Source: Flavobacteriia bacterium (GTDB lineage: Bacteria; Bacteroidota; Bacteroidia; Flavobacteriales_D; Crocinitomicaceae). From it: DNA of 64,000 bases. The position numbers and the translations under genes are program-made. The notes beneath the pieces were generated by a model, which did no database searches, was not told the origin of the DNA, and worked only from the letters and a program-made list of their open reading frames with translations. The DNA lies in the NCBI GenBank assembly GCA_947446925.1, contig CANFHU010000010.1:1-64000 (forward strand), in the 5' to 3' direction. Below, piece by piece: positions 19,330-28,372 of this stretch. Each line of letters starts with the position of its first letter. Position 1 is the stretch's first letter.

Positions 19330-19805
19330 ATTATTTCTATTGAATATTGTTTTCCTGGTGTTTTATACAAGTCAATCAATCTTCTTAATTGAACTTCTGA
19401 AAAAACTACGTCTGATGGAATATAAATGGTGAAATCTTGTATGTTACTTAACTCTGATGCATTAAATAAGTACGTTTTTTCTTCATTTTCAGCTGTGTTA
19501 AATACATAAGTCTTTTCATTGTCTTCCACCGCATTAAATAAGAAAACATTGATTTCATCAAGCACGTCATCTATATAAATTCTCCTTTGTGTATTATCGT
19601 AATAGTCATTCAGAAGATGCTCCAAGGATATTACTTGACCTGTAAAGGTTAAATCATATTTAACCGTGTCAAAGAATGCATAAAAGGCTGTGTAACTCTT
19701 TTGAATTACATTTTTACACACCTCCATATATGCTAAAAATAGCTGTGTTCGCATTCGTAACGGAACACTAATTAGCATTAAGTAATATAAGTCAATTGCT
19801 ATCAT
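19326..19805 (-). CDS. baseplate-proximal tail protein (gp48/protein I position)
   Basis: A 159-residue protein with no named family recognised. By position (after the gp47/J-like protein and before fibres) it corresponds to Mu gp48 or P2 protein I, which links baseplate to fibres. It contains an internal repeat around residues 93-118: VFLFNAVEDNEKT, YVFNTAENEEKT, YLFNASEL. It overlaps both neighbours by 4 bp. Confidence 0.5.
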   Translation of the reverse strand: MIAIDLYYLMLISVPLRMRTQLFLAYMEVCKNVIQKSYTAFYAFFDTVKYDLTFTGQVISLEHLLNDYYDNTQRRIYIDDVLDEINVFLFNAVEDNEKTYVFNTAENEEKTYLFNASELSNIQDFTIYIPSDVVFSEVQLRRLIDLYKTPGKQYSIEII

Positions 19806-20665
19806 CCTAGTATGTATGTAATAGTCGTTGATAATGGAAATGAAGGGTCTATCTCTAAATACCCAGCATTAGGGTTATAATAATCTACTATTGGCGCATA
19901 AGCTTGTGTTCCGAATTTTGCAGATGCATTGTCAAATACAGGATTAATAACCCCTGTCGTTTTTTGTAAAAAATCAACTAATTCAGTAGCATTAAATTTC
20001 CCGTTAAATGGTAGGTTTTTGATATAGTTATTAATTGTTTCTTCAATTGGTTTTGTAACACCATCCGAAATCAATTTGCCTGTTGAATCTATTACCAAAG
20101 GGTCTACATAAATGTGCATATACAGTTTTAATTCGTCTGCTGGTCTTGAAACGGATAATACTTTTATCCCTGCAATTTTCATTTTTTTGATGTAATTATT
20201 AAATGATGTCAACGCTGATGCGTGAACATTGTTAAGGGGTATAATATTTCCTGCGTTGTCTAAACTTGCCACTTTGATTAAAACATAGTTTCCTTCATCT
20301 GTTACGGATGCTAGTTTTACTATTTTATTGGCTTCATTGATACTTGGGTATTTCCAAGTACCATCTTCAAAAACAATAGTATCTCCAAACTGAAAATTCA
20401 ATGCTAATTTTCTATACCAATCTGTATTTGCAACTTTGATTTCTTTGGCTTTATTTTCAATCCAAAGTTTATGCTCATCAAATAATTTTTCCAAAGTCCA
20501 AATAGACAATGCTATGATATAGAAAAATATTCCTTCAAAACTAACTTTAGAAAATTGTGTGTCAAAATCAACTCCTACTGTCAATCCATACAAGTTTTGA
20601 ATAGTTGAATTATCTACAAAGTTTTGAGTTAATTCGTTTTTTATTTCCTGAATAGTACGTGCCAT
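19802..20665 (-). CDS. baseplate J-like protein (Mu gp47 type)
   Basis: A 287-residue protein with the gp47/J layout: N-terminal QEIKNELTQNFV, a central domain and a C-terminal half with YVDPLVIDSTGKLISD, NNYIKNLPFNGKFNATELVDFLQKT split over two helices, and a closing PNAGYLEI. Gene order (gp45-, gp46-, gp47-like) supports it. It forms the baseplate wedge of the contractile tail. Confidence 0.8.
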   Translation of the reverse strand: MARTIQEIKNELTQNFVDNSTIQNLYGLTVGVDFDTQFSKVSFEGIFFYIIALSIWTLEKLFDEHKLWIENKAKEIKVANTDWYRKLALNFQFGDTIVFEDGTWKYPSINEANKIVKLASVTDEGNYVLIKVASLDNAGNIIPLNNVHASALTSFNNYIKKMKIAGIKVLSVSRPADELKLYMHIYVDPLVIDSTGKLISDGVTKPIEETINNYIKNLPFNGKFNATELVDFLQKTTGVINPVFDNASAKFGTQAYAPIVDYYNPNAGYLEIDPSFPLSTTITYILG

Positions 20666-20667
20666 AA

Positions 20668-21003
20668 TTAATAATTTGCTTCAATTTTTATATTATTCAC
20701 AGAGTATAAATCAAGCTCTGTTATGTTTAAATCATCTTTTGAAAAATTTTGTCGAATGGTGTGTCTTATAAATAAGAAATCTTCACTCAATAATAATGAA
20801 ATGAAACCAACACCCATTGTTGGATATTCTTTCAATTCACCAGGATTAATCAATAAGATTAATGCCTTGTTTTGTTGTAAGGTAGAACCAATCACCAACC
20901 CCGAAATGATTTTACCATTTAGGTCTTTTTTTACGTCAACCTTTAAATCAAAAGGAATTCCATCTCCTTGTGTGTCGTTTAGTTGTATTGCTCTATCTTT
21001 CAT
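20668..21003 (-). CDS. baseplate wedge protein (gp46/gp25-like)
   Basis: A 111-residue protein with features of the GPW/gp25 family: ALILLINPGELKEYPTMGVG and a C-terminal strand LDLYSVNNIKI. Such proteins initiate sheath assembly at the baseplate. It lies 2 bp from the J-like gene. Confidence 0.7.
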   Translation of the reverse strand: MKDRAIQLNDTQGDGIPFDLKVDVKKDLNGKIISGLVIGSTLQQNKALILLINPGELKEYPTMGVGFISLLLSEDFLFIRHTIRQNFSKDDLNITELDLYSVNNIKIEANY

Positions 21004-21008
21004 ATTAA

Positions 21009-21242
21009 TTAGCTTATTGTTGCTGTACCTGGTCCTGTTGTTGCACCTGTTTGTGCTAATGCGGTTCCTGCGGTGCTTACAGGTATTCCTGCTGCAACAG
21101 TAATTGTCGCTCCTTTTACATAGGTGTCTATTATTGTTGCTAGTTTATCAGCAAATTCCTCTGTAGCATCCTTTTCTTTTTTCATCATATCCTGCAATAA
21201 GGATTTGATGTCGGATTTAAGTTTTGTTTTATTTAAAGGCAT
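21009..21242 (-). CDS. small phage protein in baseplate operon
   Basis: A 77-residue protein with a charged helical start (KLKSDIKSLLQDMMKKEKDATEEFADKL split at residue 20) and an Ala/Thr/Gly-rich end (VAAGIPVSTAGTALAQTGAT). It is packed tightly between the gp45- and gp46-like genes. Similar small proteins recur at this place in Bacteroidota Mu-like phages; function unknown. Confidence 0.6.
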   Translation of the reverse strand: MPLNKTKLKSDIKSLLQDMMKKEKDATEEFADKLATIIDTYVKGATITVAAGIPVSTAGTALAQTGATTGPGTATIS

Positions 21243-21752
21243 TTAACTACTTTTTAAAAGGTTTTTAAAATCCGTTTCTAACTTATTCAATGCAGAAATA
21301 GTGGGTGGTAATGGTGTGCCACTTGGTCCTGTTCCTGTTGGTACTTGTAACTGCTTTATCAAACTTGATAGGTCAGAGAAAATGGTAAGTAAATCCGCTT
21401 TATCATTTTTTATAATGAATTTGCCATCTGTGGTATCTATTAAAAATCGAACACCTTTCTGTTTGATTTCAAAAGATTTTAACTGATCTATTTTTATTAC
21501 CATTAGGTCTTCCAACCCTCCCGAAACTGACAAAAGCCAAACTTTAGAGTTTTCCATTGGTGTAAGTACAAAGTAATCTCCTGAATTATCTATGATTGAT
21601 TTCAGTCTGATATCAGGTAATTCTAATCCAGTAGATAATTTTACAGTACAGGTATCATTTTCAATTGACACAACGTCTGCAATAATCACACTCATTGGTT
21701 GTATGGATGTGATTTCTTTTAGGTAAGAAGCTATTTTTTGAATCTTATCCAT
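21243..21752 (-). CDS. baseplate spike/assembly protein (gp45/V-like)
   Basis: A 169-residue protein with an OB-like N-terminal part (SVIIADVVSIENDTCTVKL, ELPDIRLKS) and a beta-rich centre (VRFLIDTTDGKFIIKND), ending in a Pro/Gly segment. This matches the size and position of Mu gp45, the membrane-piercing spike. It overlaps the upstream D-like gene by 8 bp. Confidence 0.7.
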   Translation of the reverse strand: MDKIQKIASYLKEITSIQPMSVIIADVVSIENDTCTVKLSTGLELPDIRLKSIIDNSGDYFVLTPMENSKVWLLSVSGGLEDLMVIKIDQLKSFEIKQKGVRFLIDTTDGKFIIKNDKADLLTIFSDLSSLIKQLQVPTGTGPSGTPLPPTISALNKLETDFKNLLKSS

Positions 21753-22719
21753 TTGCTAATTTGATACCAAGGTTAATAGTTCGTTTTCCACCTGCATCTG
21801 AAAACTCGGTTTTCACCGCAGTTACATAATAAGTTCCTTTTTTATCAGGGTAGTCATTGTCGGTAATTTGGGCTGAATATGTTGGCTCAACGTATGGTAT
21901 TAACCAAGCATCAAAACTGCCTTCGTATCCATCAAATGACCTACGTGATAGTTCTGCATCAGCAATTCGTTTTAAATCGCCTGCGTTCATTGCCCCAACT
22001 TTTATGGTAATAGAATCACCACCTGTTGTGCCTGATTTAATCGATTGTACTTTTCCCTTTTTATCAATGCTTTCTACTGTGATTTCAAATTTCTTATCAA
22101 TCGCTTTTTTATACTCTAAAGAGGATGACTCGATGTTTTTTTGCATTGAATATTTTACGCTTCCTCCTTTGTCTTTGTAGGGTGCGTGTATATGTAATTC
22201 ATTTGTTTCACTTTTGAAATAGATGTTACAACGCAATTCTTCTCTTAATTTTTTCAAAACGTCATACGCTGTTGCTTGGTGTATTACAAACTTTTCATAC
22301 CCTAAATCATAATCACAAATTACTTTATAGTTAGAATTTACTTGACTGATTAAGTAGTTTGCAATATCCTTTACAGTAGTTGTTTTAAACACCTTATCAG
22401 CAATTTGTTTTCTAAATACAAATAGTTCATCTTCACATTTGATTTCAAGGGATGAACCTGCATTTGTAATTTGCTCAACATATCCAATAAATTCTGTTTT
22501 GAGAGGTGATGAATAACCTAATTCGATTTTGATTGATGAACCACGTTTGATTTTACTTTCAAAATTCAATACCTTATTCAATACTGCTTCAGGTAAAACA
22601 ATAGTAGCAGTATCTGCAAGTAACTCTACAGATTTTTCAATAACAATAGAATGTATCAAAGCAAGACGGTATTTTTTACCGTCTGTATTAATCTCTATGT
22701 TATATTTCATTGGATACAT
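21745..22719 (-). CDS. tail/baseplate hub protein (Mu gp44, protein D-like)
   Basis: A 324-residue hub protein: KIELGYSSPLKTEFIGYVEQI near residue 75 and the IKVGAMNAGDLKRIADAEL region near 240 are typical of gp44/late control D proteins. It would form the hub under the tail tube. An alternative start is the ATG three codons later (MKYNIEIN). Confidence 0.75.
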   Translation of the reverse strand: MYPMKYNIEINTDGKKYRLALIHSIVIEKSVELLADTATIVLPEAVLNKVLNFESKIKRGSSIKIELGYSSPLKTEFIGYVEQITNAGSSLEIKCEDELFVFRKQIADKVFKTTTVKDIANYLISQVNSNYKVICDYDLGYEKFVIHQATAYDVLKKLREELRCNIYFKSETNELHIHAPYKDKGGSVKYSMQKNIESSSLEYKKAIDKKFEITVESIDKKGKVQSIKSGTTGGDSITIKVGAMNAGDLKRIADAELSRRSFDGYEGSFDAWLIPYVEPTYSAQITDNDYPDKKGTYYVTAVKTEFSDAGGKRTINLGIKLANG

Positions 22720-22722
22720 TGT

Positions 22723-23391
22723 TTATTCTATTTCTAGTAAAAAATCAGCTGAAAAATCACTTGTGCATTTCAATTCGTAGGCTTGTACATTTTCTCCTTT
22801 GGTGAATGGAAAATCAAAATCATCCACCACTAAATAGTTTATTCCTAATAATTGAAGAGGTTCACATTGAACTTGAATTCCTAGTGGCCATGTACAATAA
22901 TCTCTTAATTTTTCAAAGTCGGCTTTAGGAAAACATTCTTCAACAGTTCCTATTTCATTTTTTCCAAATAATATTCCTGTTACGGAAATATCATAATCAT
23001 CTTGCGACCAATGTTCTTTGATTGTACCAATAAAGTTTTGAGCCTTTGCTACGCTTCGTTTTACAATTTTATTTTTTCCTTTTATGGAAATAAATGGTTC
23101 GTAAGGAAATGTGTACCATGGCTCTTTATTCGGGTCATTTTCGGTTACCCTTCTAAATTTTAATGGGAAGAAATGAGTATCAATACTTGGATTATCTGCC
23201 TTCCATAAATTTGATGCAGTAAAACTTTCTGAACTAGCCATACCAATAGTCTGATTAAATGGTAAAAACGGAACAGTAGGTAAAGGATGTTTCATTACCT
23301 CATTTTGAAAAGCGGTAAAACGAGGGATTGATTCAGCAACTTTTGTTCCTGCAAGCGAAAGAAATAATATGTCTTTATCTGAATATGCCAT
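22723..23391 (-). CDS. DUF6046-type phage protein
   Basis: A 222-residue protein resembling the DUF6046 family of Bacteroidota phages: FEPFISIKGKNKIVKRSV-like core (here YEPFISIKGKNKIVKRS), GTIKEHWSQDDYDISVTG and a C-terminal ECKP-like strand pair. It sits between tape measure and hub, where Mu carries gp43, the DNA-circularisation/tail protein. Start codon touches the tape-measure stop. Confidence 0.65.
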   Translation of the reverse strand: MAYSDKDILFLSLAGTKVAESIPRFTAFQNEVMKHPLPTVPFLPFNQTIGMASSESFTASNLWKADNPSIDTHFFPLKFRRVTENDPNKEPWYTFPYEPFISIKGKNKIVKRSVAKAQNFIGTIKEHWSQDDYDISVTGILFGKNEIGTVEECFPKADFEKLRDYCTWPLGIQVQCEPLQLLGINYLVVDDFDFPFTKGENVQAYELKCTSDFSADFLLEIE

Positions 23392-25742
23392 TATATTGAT
23401 GTTTTAGCCATTGCTAACACACGGACTAATGCGTCCATTACTTGTCTTTCCATATCTGTAGTGGCTTCCGTAAATTCGTTACCTTTAACTGTTAACGTTT
23501 CTACAAGATTTTTGAAATTGATGTAAATTTTCGTGTCTTTTGTCCCTCCTGTTACAACGTCTTCATTCGTTTTAGAAAGCGGTGTGTTATCTTTTGAGTT
23601 GTCTTTCGGATTTGGGTTTATCCTTTCTAATACTCCTGATTTTTTTGGGGATTTAATCCCTGATTTAGCAGGACTATCAGACATACCAAGCATATTCATA
23701 AACTTTTGCTTAGTATCTCCAAGGCTATCATTATTCCATTTCAAAGAAGAACCTGCTTGGATTGAATACTTAACTGTATTTTTTCCCTCTTCAATGGTTT
23801 TATTTTTACTTTCAATGAGCGCTTTCTTTCTTGCTTCAGATTCTTTCTTTATACGGTCTAATCCCTTTTGCGCTCCTTCTTTATCCCATAACGACTTTAC
23901 TTTGTACCAACCTTTTTGGATCAGTTCGAATGCACTCATAAACACATGACCTAAAGAAAGTGCATAGGTTTTCATTGCATAAAAGAATGTCATAAACCCT
24001 GATTTGATAGCTTTAAGCGTAAAACTCCAAGCCTTACCCCAACCATCAATACGAGATACTAGGTACATAATAATGGCTATTAATGCAATAATACCTGCAA
24101 TAACCCATGTTGTAGGACTTGCATATTGCACTGCATTTAAAGCTGATTGTGCAGTAGCCCATACCCAAGTAGCAGCTGCAACACCTTTATTAGCGATTGC
24201 TTTTGCATTTGTCCAGAATATGGTCGCTTTATCAACGATTAAATTTTTTAAACCCCAACCATTTTTTAATTTTTCCCAAAATACGATTGCTTTATCCCAA
24301 ATCACTTTTGCCTTCATTACAGCGATCAACCCAACTATGGTTCCGGTGATAGTGTACACCCAAACATTACCTTCTTGAAATTTTTGTATTAACCAATTGG
24401 TAGCATCTGAAGCACCTCCAATGATTGTAGCCAAAAACTCTAATGGTGGAATAACAACGGTACTTACAATACCTCCTAAATTGATACCGATAGCACTTAA
24501 CTTTGTCATTACGGATTTAATTCTATCCATCGGATTAATAGAAAGCTTAAAAGCCTTTTCAGTTTCTCCCTGCGAGTTAGCAACCTCTTTCAGGGTGTTT
24601 TTTAATTTGTCTGCATCGGATGAAAGCACAATGAAAGCACTTCTTGCTTCTTTATCCACCAATCCCATTTTTGCTAAAAAGGATGATTTCTTTTCGTCAG
24701 ACATATTTTTCATTTTGTTTTGCAAGTCTCCGAAAATGTCATTCATTTCACGGATAGTTCCTGACTTGTCAAAAACACGTATGCCTGCTTTGCTCAAATT
24801 TTTACGCACGTCAATTTTTCCCAATGCAGAGAAAGCATTTTCCATAAGAACCGCTGAACGTTCAGCACTTTGACCTTTACCAGTCATATATGCAAATACA
24901 CCTGCGGTTTCTTTAAAGTTTACCCCTAAAGCTTTACCTGAAGCAATGAGACCAGGCATATATTGAGCAAAGTCTGAAAACTCTCCTGCGCCCACACGTT
25001 TAGCCGCGAAAAATGTATCCATTACCTCTTGAGCATTGGTGTTTTCTTTACCTATCAAAGACAAAGATTGAGCAAGTGCATCAGATACAGTTGTTAGGTC
25101 AGTAAACCCACCTTTTGAACCTTTAAGGGCTGTTTTCAAAATTTGAGTTGAAAGTGTAACGTCTCCTGTTTGAGAAAGTATTTTTTCAAACGAATCAGGT
25201 ACTGTATTTAAGTCTGCATTGGCTTCTGTACCAATTCCGATAAGTTCCTTTTTTAATTTTGAAAGTTGTTCCTGATTAAGTTGTGCGGTGGTATTGATTT
25301 TAGCCATACCCTCATCAAACTTAAAAGCCATTTGCCCTGTTTTGAAAAGGGCGGCACCTGCCATTGTAATTGGATTGGTTAAAAAATTAGAAAATGGCAT
25401 ACTTTGAATGGCATCTTTCATATTGCGTTTGAACACGCTACCATTAATGGTATCTAAATGATTGATCTCTTTTTCAAGTTTTTTGATTTCGGTGTTGTAC
25501 GCCCTTATTGATTTTAAATTAGAGGCAGGTATCCACTCTTTTTCGGCTTTTAATAATTCTAATTTGGAACGTAAAGAACCAACAGAACCGCCCATGTCCT
25601 CAATCAATTTAGATGTCTTTGCACTTTGAGTTTGCAACTTCGCGAATTTATCCAATGCATTGTCAGATGTTATTCCAATTTTTTGTAACTTGGAACTCAT
25701 CTTGTCATTGAGTGATAAGATATATTCTAAAGTGTTTGACAT
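23391..25742 (-). CDS. phage tail tape measure protein
   Basis: A 783-residue protein with a TP901-type tape-measure core (about residues 130-420: FDEGMAKINTTAQLNQEQL, GEFSDFAQYMPGLIASGKAL, TGKGQSAERSAVLMENAFSA), several hydrophobic segments (about 440-600) and a charged, Lys-rich C-terminus. It fixes tail length; tape length suggests a medium contractile tail. Its start is back-to-back with a small + strand ORF. Confidence 0.9.
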   Translation of the reverse strand: MSNTLEYILSLNDKMSSKLQKIGITSDNALDKFAKLQTQSAKTSKLIEDMGGSVGSLRSKLELLKAEKEWIPASNLKSIRAYNTEIKKLEKEINHLDTINGSVFKRNMKDAIQSMPFSNFLTNPITMAGAALFKTGQMAFKFDEGMAKINTTAQLNQEQLSKLKKELIGIGTEANADLNTVPDSFEKILSQTGDVTLSTQILKTALKGSKGGFTDLTTVSDALAQSLSLIGKENTNAQEVMDTFFAAKRVGAGEFSDFAQYMPGLIASGKALGVNFKETAGVFAYMTGKGQSAERSAVLMENAFSALGKIDVRKNLSKAGIRVFDKSGTIREMNDIFGDLQNKMKNMSDEKKSSFLAKMGLVDKEARSAFIVLSSDADKLKNTLKEVANSQGETEKAFKLSINPMDRIKSVMTKLSAIGINLGGIVSTVVIPPLEFLATIIGGASDATNWLIQKFQEGNVWVYTITGTIVGLIAVMKAKVIWDKAIVFWEKLKNGWGLKNLIVDKATIFWTNAKAIANKGVAAATWVWATAQSALNAVQYASPTTWVIAGIIALIAIIMYLVSRIDGWGKAWSFTLKAIKSGFMTFFYAMKTYALSLGHVFMSAFELIQKGWYKVKSLWDKEGAQKGLDRIKKESEARKKALIESKNKTIEEGKNTVKYSIQAGSSLKWNNDSLGDTKQKFMNMLGMSDSPAKSGIKSPKKSGVLERINPNPKDNSKDNTPLSKTNEDVVTGGTKDTKIYINFKNLVETLTVKGNEFTEATTDMERQVMDALVRVLAMAKTSI

Positions 25743-25952
25743 ATGATTGCAATTTTGTTTGGTGCTTATGTTGTTGCAGGAATTGTATTTTTTCTGAAGA
25801 AATCAACAGGAACAATTTTTACTGTTTTATTCTTGCCTTTTTCAATCCTACATGCTTTGATTACAAACCATGACAATAGAAGACCTACTGCCATTTTTCT
25901 GCTTGTAATCTTTACATTTTTTGTATCAGTGATGTATAAGCTATTCGGCTAA
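25743..25952 (+). CDS. small membrane protein on the opposite strand inside the tail operon
   Basis: A 69-residue ORF with hydrophobic helices (IAILFGAYVVAGIVFFL at the start, FTVLFLPFSILHALI, and IFLLVIFTFFVSVMYKLF at the end). It fills the 200-bp gap between the tail chaperone GT product and the tape measure, on the strand opposite to all its neighbours, and overlaps the end of the GT frame by 10 bp. The clean membrane-protein composition argues that it is real; a lysogenic accessory (moron-like) or holin-like role is a guess. Confidence 0.45.
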   Translation: MIAILFGAYVVAGIVFFLKKSTGTIFTVLFLPFSILHALITNHDNRRPTAIFLLVIFTFFVSVMYKLFG

Positions 25953-26147
25953 ATCTGAATTGTTGTTATTTGCTTTTTCATTTTGCCTAATCCATTTCAA
26001 TTCTTGTAATCGCATAGCCCATTCTTCGTCTGAAAGACTATCGGGGTCATCAATCCGAAAATAGTAACGCAATAATGCGTTACCAATTCGGATGTGTTCA
26101 TCATTGTCGACCTCGACAGCCTCTAATACTTTTCCAGTGATGCTTTT
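25941..26147 (-). CDS. tail assembly chaperone T extension, expressed by -1 frameshift
   Basis: This open frame lies -1 relative to the gene ending at 26123 and has no start codon before its last 25 codons. It reads like a genuine protein (RIGNALLRYYFRIDDPDSL, DEEWAMRLQELKWIRQNEK) and ends at a TAG at 25941-25943. Possible slip sites in the overlap are C-AAA-AAG (26143-26149) and G-GAA-AAG (26129-26135). The fused product would be 171 residues. Frameshifted tail chaperones are known from lambda (G/GT) and Mu-like phages, and the position just before the tape measure is exactly right. Confidence 0.7.
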   Translation of the reverse strand, partial: KSITGKVLEAVEVDNDEHIRIGNALLRYYFRIDDPDSLSDEEWAMRLQELKWIRQNEKANNNNSDLAE

Positions 26148-26455
26148 TGAACTTCGATAATTCCTTCAAGTTCACCACAAACAGATAAGAATAACATATC
26201 ATCTGTTTTGATATCTTCATCACCGCAAATCCAGCATTGGTTTAACAAGACTTCATTAAATTTTAAATGGTCTTGTTTTCCTGCTAACCCTGCGTATGAA
26301 AGAACTTTTCGTGTAGGTGCTTTTAACCAACATTGTTTACCACCTTCAAGCTTAATACGGTAAATTTTACCATGCTTGTCTTTCAATTCTTTGATTTGCT
26401 CTTCTGTCAAATCAACAAACCCATTGTTTGTTTCGTTTGCCTCTGTATTTCCCAT
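26123..26455 (-). CDS. tail assembly chaperone (G-like)
   Basis: A 110-residue protein (DLTEEQIKELKDKHGKIYRI, GGKQCWLKAPTRKVLSYA) in the position of gpG / Mu gp41, between tube and tape measure. It is the zero-frame product; a -1 shift near its end would add the T extension. Such chaperones coat the tape measure before tube polymerisation. Confidence 0.7.
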   Translation of the reverse strand: MGNTEANETNNGFVDLTEEQIKELKDKHGKIYRIKLEGGKQCWLKAPTRKVLSYAGLAGKQDHLKFNEVLLNQCWICGDEDIKTDDMLFLSVCGELEGIIEVQKASLEKY

Positions 26456-26460
26456 GACTA

Positions 26461-26868
26461 CTAAACGTTATGTTGGATATCTAAACAAATAAAAGGAAGT
26501 GTTATTTCTTGAAATTTATCTCCTTGTTTTGTTCCTTTTTTAGCTTCAGTAAACCTACAACCTACCATGCGATCTGTTTTTAAAATATCGGGTGGATTTC
26601 CATAAGTACAACTTATATCTATTGAAAGTGATAATACTGAACCTTTTCCTGCAACAACTAAAGCTTCGTAATCACTTTGAAGCATTGTAACATTACCTTC
26701 ATAGGAAAAATTTCCTGATTGAATTGCTTTTGGTTTTTTACCTTTAGCATACACAACCTCACGTTCTATTTTTTCGGTGTATTCAACACCTCTCAGACCT
26801 AGCAAGTCCTTACCGCCTGCAATCACTGTAGTGTCTGAAAATTCGTATTCTCTTGAATTAAATGGCAT
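26461..26868 (-). CDS. phage tail tube protein
   Basis: A 135-residue beta-rich protein (YEFSDTTVIAGGKDLLGLRG, GNFSYEGNVTMLQSDYEAL, GKGSVLSLSIDISCTYGN) located between sheath and chaperone genes, as tail tube proteins of contractile phages are. The size fits the Mu gp40-type tube. Confidence 0.8.
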   Translation of the reverse strand: MPFNSREYEFSDTTVIAGGKDLLGLRGVEYTEKIEREVVYAKGKKPKAIQSGNFSYEGNVTMLQSDYEALVVAGKGSVLSLSIDISCTYGNPPDILKTDRMVGCRFTEAKKGTKQGDKFQEITLPFICLDIQHNV

Positions 26869-26894
26869 TTTAATATAATTTAAAAAGTGATTAA

Positions 26895-28115
26895 TTATTG
26901 TACAGGAACATATCCTAATGGAACCTCAATGTATGTAGCATACCCCTTTGGTCTAACTCTTAAATATTCCAATTTAAGTTTTGAGTTTGAAGCCATATTA
27001 TTAGTCAAGTCCATTTTTACGACTACACCTTTGTCTTTGTCGTTAGATTTATCAACTGATAATTCTCCATTGTCGGTCATTTCAGAAGCAATTCTTCTAA
27101 TAATGTTTCCTTCAATTGTAGTAGCATCAAAAGGGGATAGTGTTCCATCTGCATTTAAGTCAAAATCTCCTTGTAAGAAATCAAGCATTACGTCATATGC
27201 AAGACGGTATGCTTTATCAATCACTCTTCGTCTTACCAAGAAATGATAATCATCACCAGTGTCACAAGCTAAATGGTCTTCCACAAAGAAATAACCGCTT
27301 CTACCTACGTGTTGACGAAAAGTCATATATCCTTTATCATGGATACTTTCTGTGTCAAACTCTTCAACAGGTGTGTCTAAGACATACACGTTGTCAGATT
27401 TAACAGGACCATCAATAACCTTTGCAATTTTCACATGTACAGGATTTTTTGCAATTCTTCCTGCTAATAATCCCATTGCTGCACCTTTGCTTGCAGTGGT
27501 TCCTGTACGCTTTTCTGTATCACCGATCAATACACCTACACGATTGTCTGAACGTAAAAGTAAATCAGGCAATGCAGTAATAGTACCATTAAAGTTGTAC
27601 CCTTCAATTAATACAAAAATTGGTGCTTTTTTCGTATTCGTGTAATTTACAGAATAGGTTTGAGCAGCAGTGATGGAAGGAACTACGTCACTATCCAATC
27701 CATTTACGATTGTATGCGTATATGAATTATCTGGGTTAAATACTGTAATGATACCTCTCAAACGACCATTGGCAGTATTTGTAAGTTTATCAGCAGGCGA
27801 TACACCATTTACAGGAATGAATACGTCACTGATTTTTACAGTACGAGCAATACCCATAATCCATAATTCAGTACCTTCACCTGCCTCATTGTAAAACTCT
27901 TGTAAGAATTTATACAATTTGTGGTTAGGGATACTATCAACAATACCCAAAGATGCTACAGACTTCATTCCTTTAACCACATAAGATGTGTTTAACAAAA
28001 ACGTTGTTCCTACAGCTTCAGCATTGCAAACTATTCCTAATACTCCATCAGGACTAACCGAAACAGAGCCAATTGCTCCGTTTTGAAAATTAATATCTAT
28101 GCTTGGAAAACTCAT
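26895..28115 (-). CDS. tail sheath protein (DUF2586 type)
   Basis: A 406-residue protein of the DUF2586 type, the sheath of Bacteroidota Mu-like phages: SIDINFQNGAIGSVSVSPDG at the start, GTELWIMGIARTV, the GRIAKNPVHVKIAKV segment, RSGYFFVEDHLACDTGDDYH and a C-terminal YATYIEVPLGYVPVQ. It contracts on infection. Confidence 0.85.
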   Translation of the reverse strand: MSFPSIDINFQNGAIGSVSVSPDGVLGIVCNAEAVGTTFLLNTSYVVKGMKSVASLGIVDSIPNHKLYKFLQEFYNEAGEGTELWIMGIARTVKISDVFIPVNGVSPADKLTNTANGRLRGIITVFNPDNSYTHTIVNGLDSDVVPSITAAQTYSVNYTNTKKAPIFVLIEGYNFNGTITALPDLLLRSDNRVGVLIGDTEKRTGTTASKGAAMGLLAGRIAKNPVHVKIAKVIDGPVKSDNVYVLDTPVEEFDTESIHDKGYMTFRQHVGRSGYFFVEDHLACDTGDDYHFLVRRRVIDKAYRLAYDVMLDFLQGDFDLNADGTLSPFDATTIEGNIIRRIASEMTDNGELSVDKSNDKDKGVVVKMDLTNNMASNSKLKLEYLRVRPKGYATYIEVPLGYVPVQ

Positions 28116-28117
28116 GG

Positions 28118-28372
28118 CTATTCTGATTTAGCAGTTTTTGACTTTGTTTTAGAAACTACTTTTTCAGTATTTCCATCTACCTTTTTTGCTTCAGTAGTAT
28201 TTTCTTCAACTACTTCTTTTTCAACTTTAACAGGTTTTTCAACTGTTTCAATTGATTTATCCTCAAGCGTTCTTACATGGAGTTTTGCATCTGAATGCTC
28301 ATAGAAAGCTTGTCCGTCAGCAGTTTTAAAATACTGCTTTAAATTTGGGTGTTGTTCGAAAATATTATCCAC
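28118..28372 (-). CDS. small phage protein
   Basis: An 84-residue protein: an ordered N-terminal part (LKQYFKTADGQAFYEHSDAK) that recurs in Bacteroidota Mu-like phages just before the sheath, and a Lys/Glu-rich disordered tail. It overlaps the spanin-like gene by 8 bp. Function unknown. Confidence 0.6.
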   Translation of the reverse strand: MDNIFEQHPNLKQYFKTADGQAFYEHSDAKLHVRTLEDKSIETVEKPVKVEKEVVEENTTEAKKVDGNTEKVVSKTKSKTAKSE

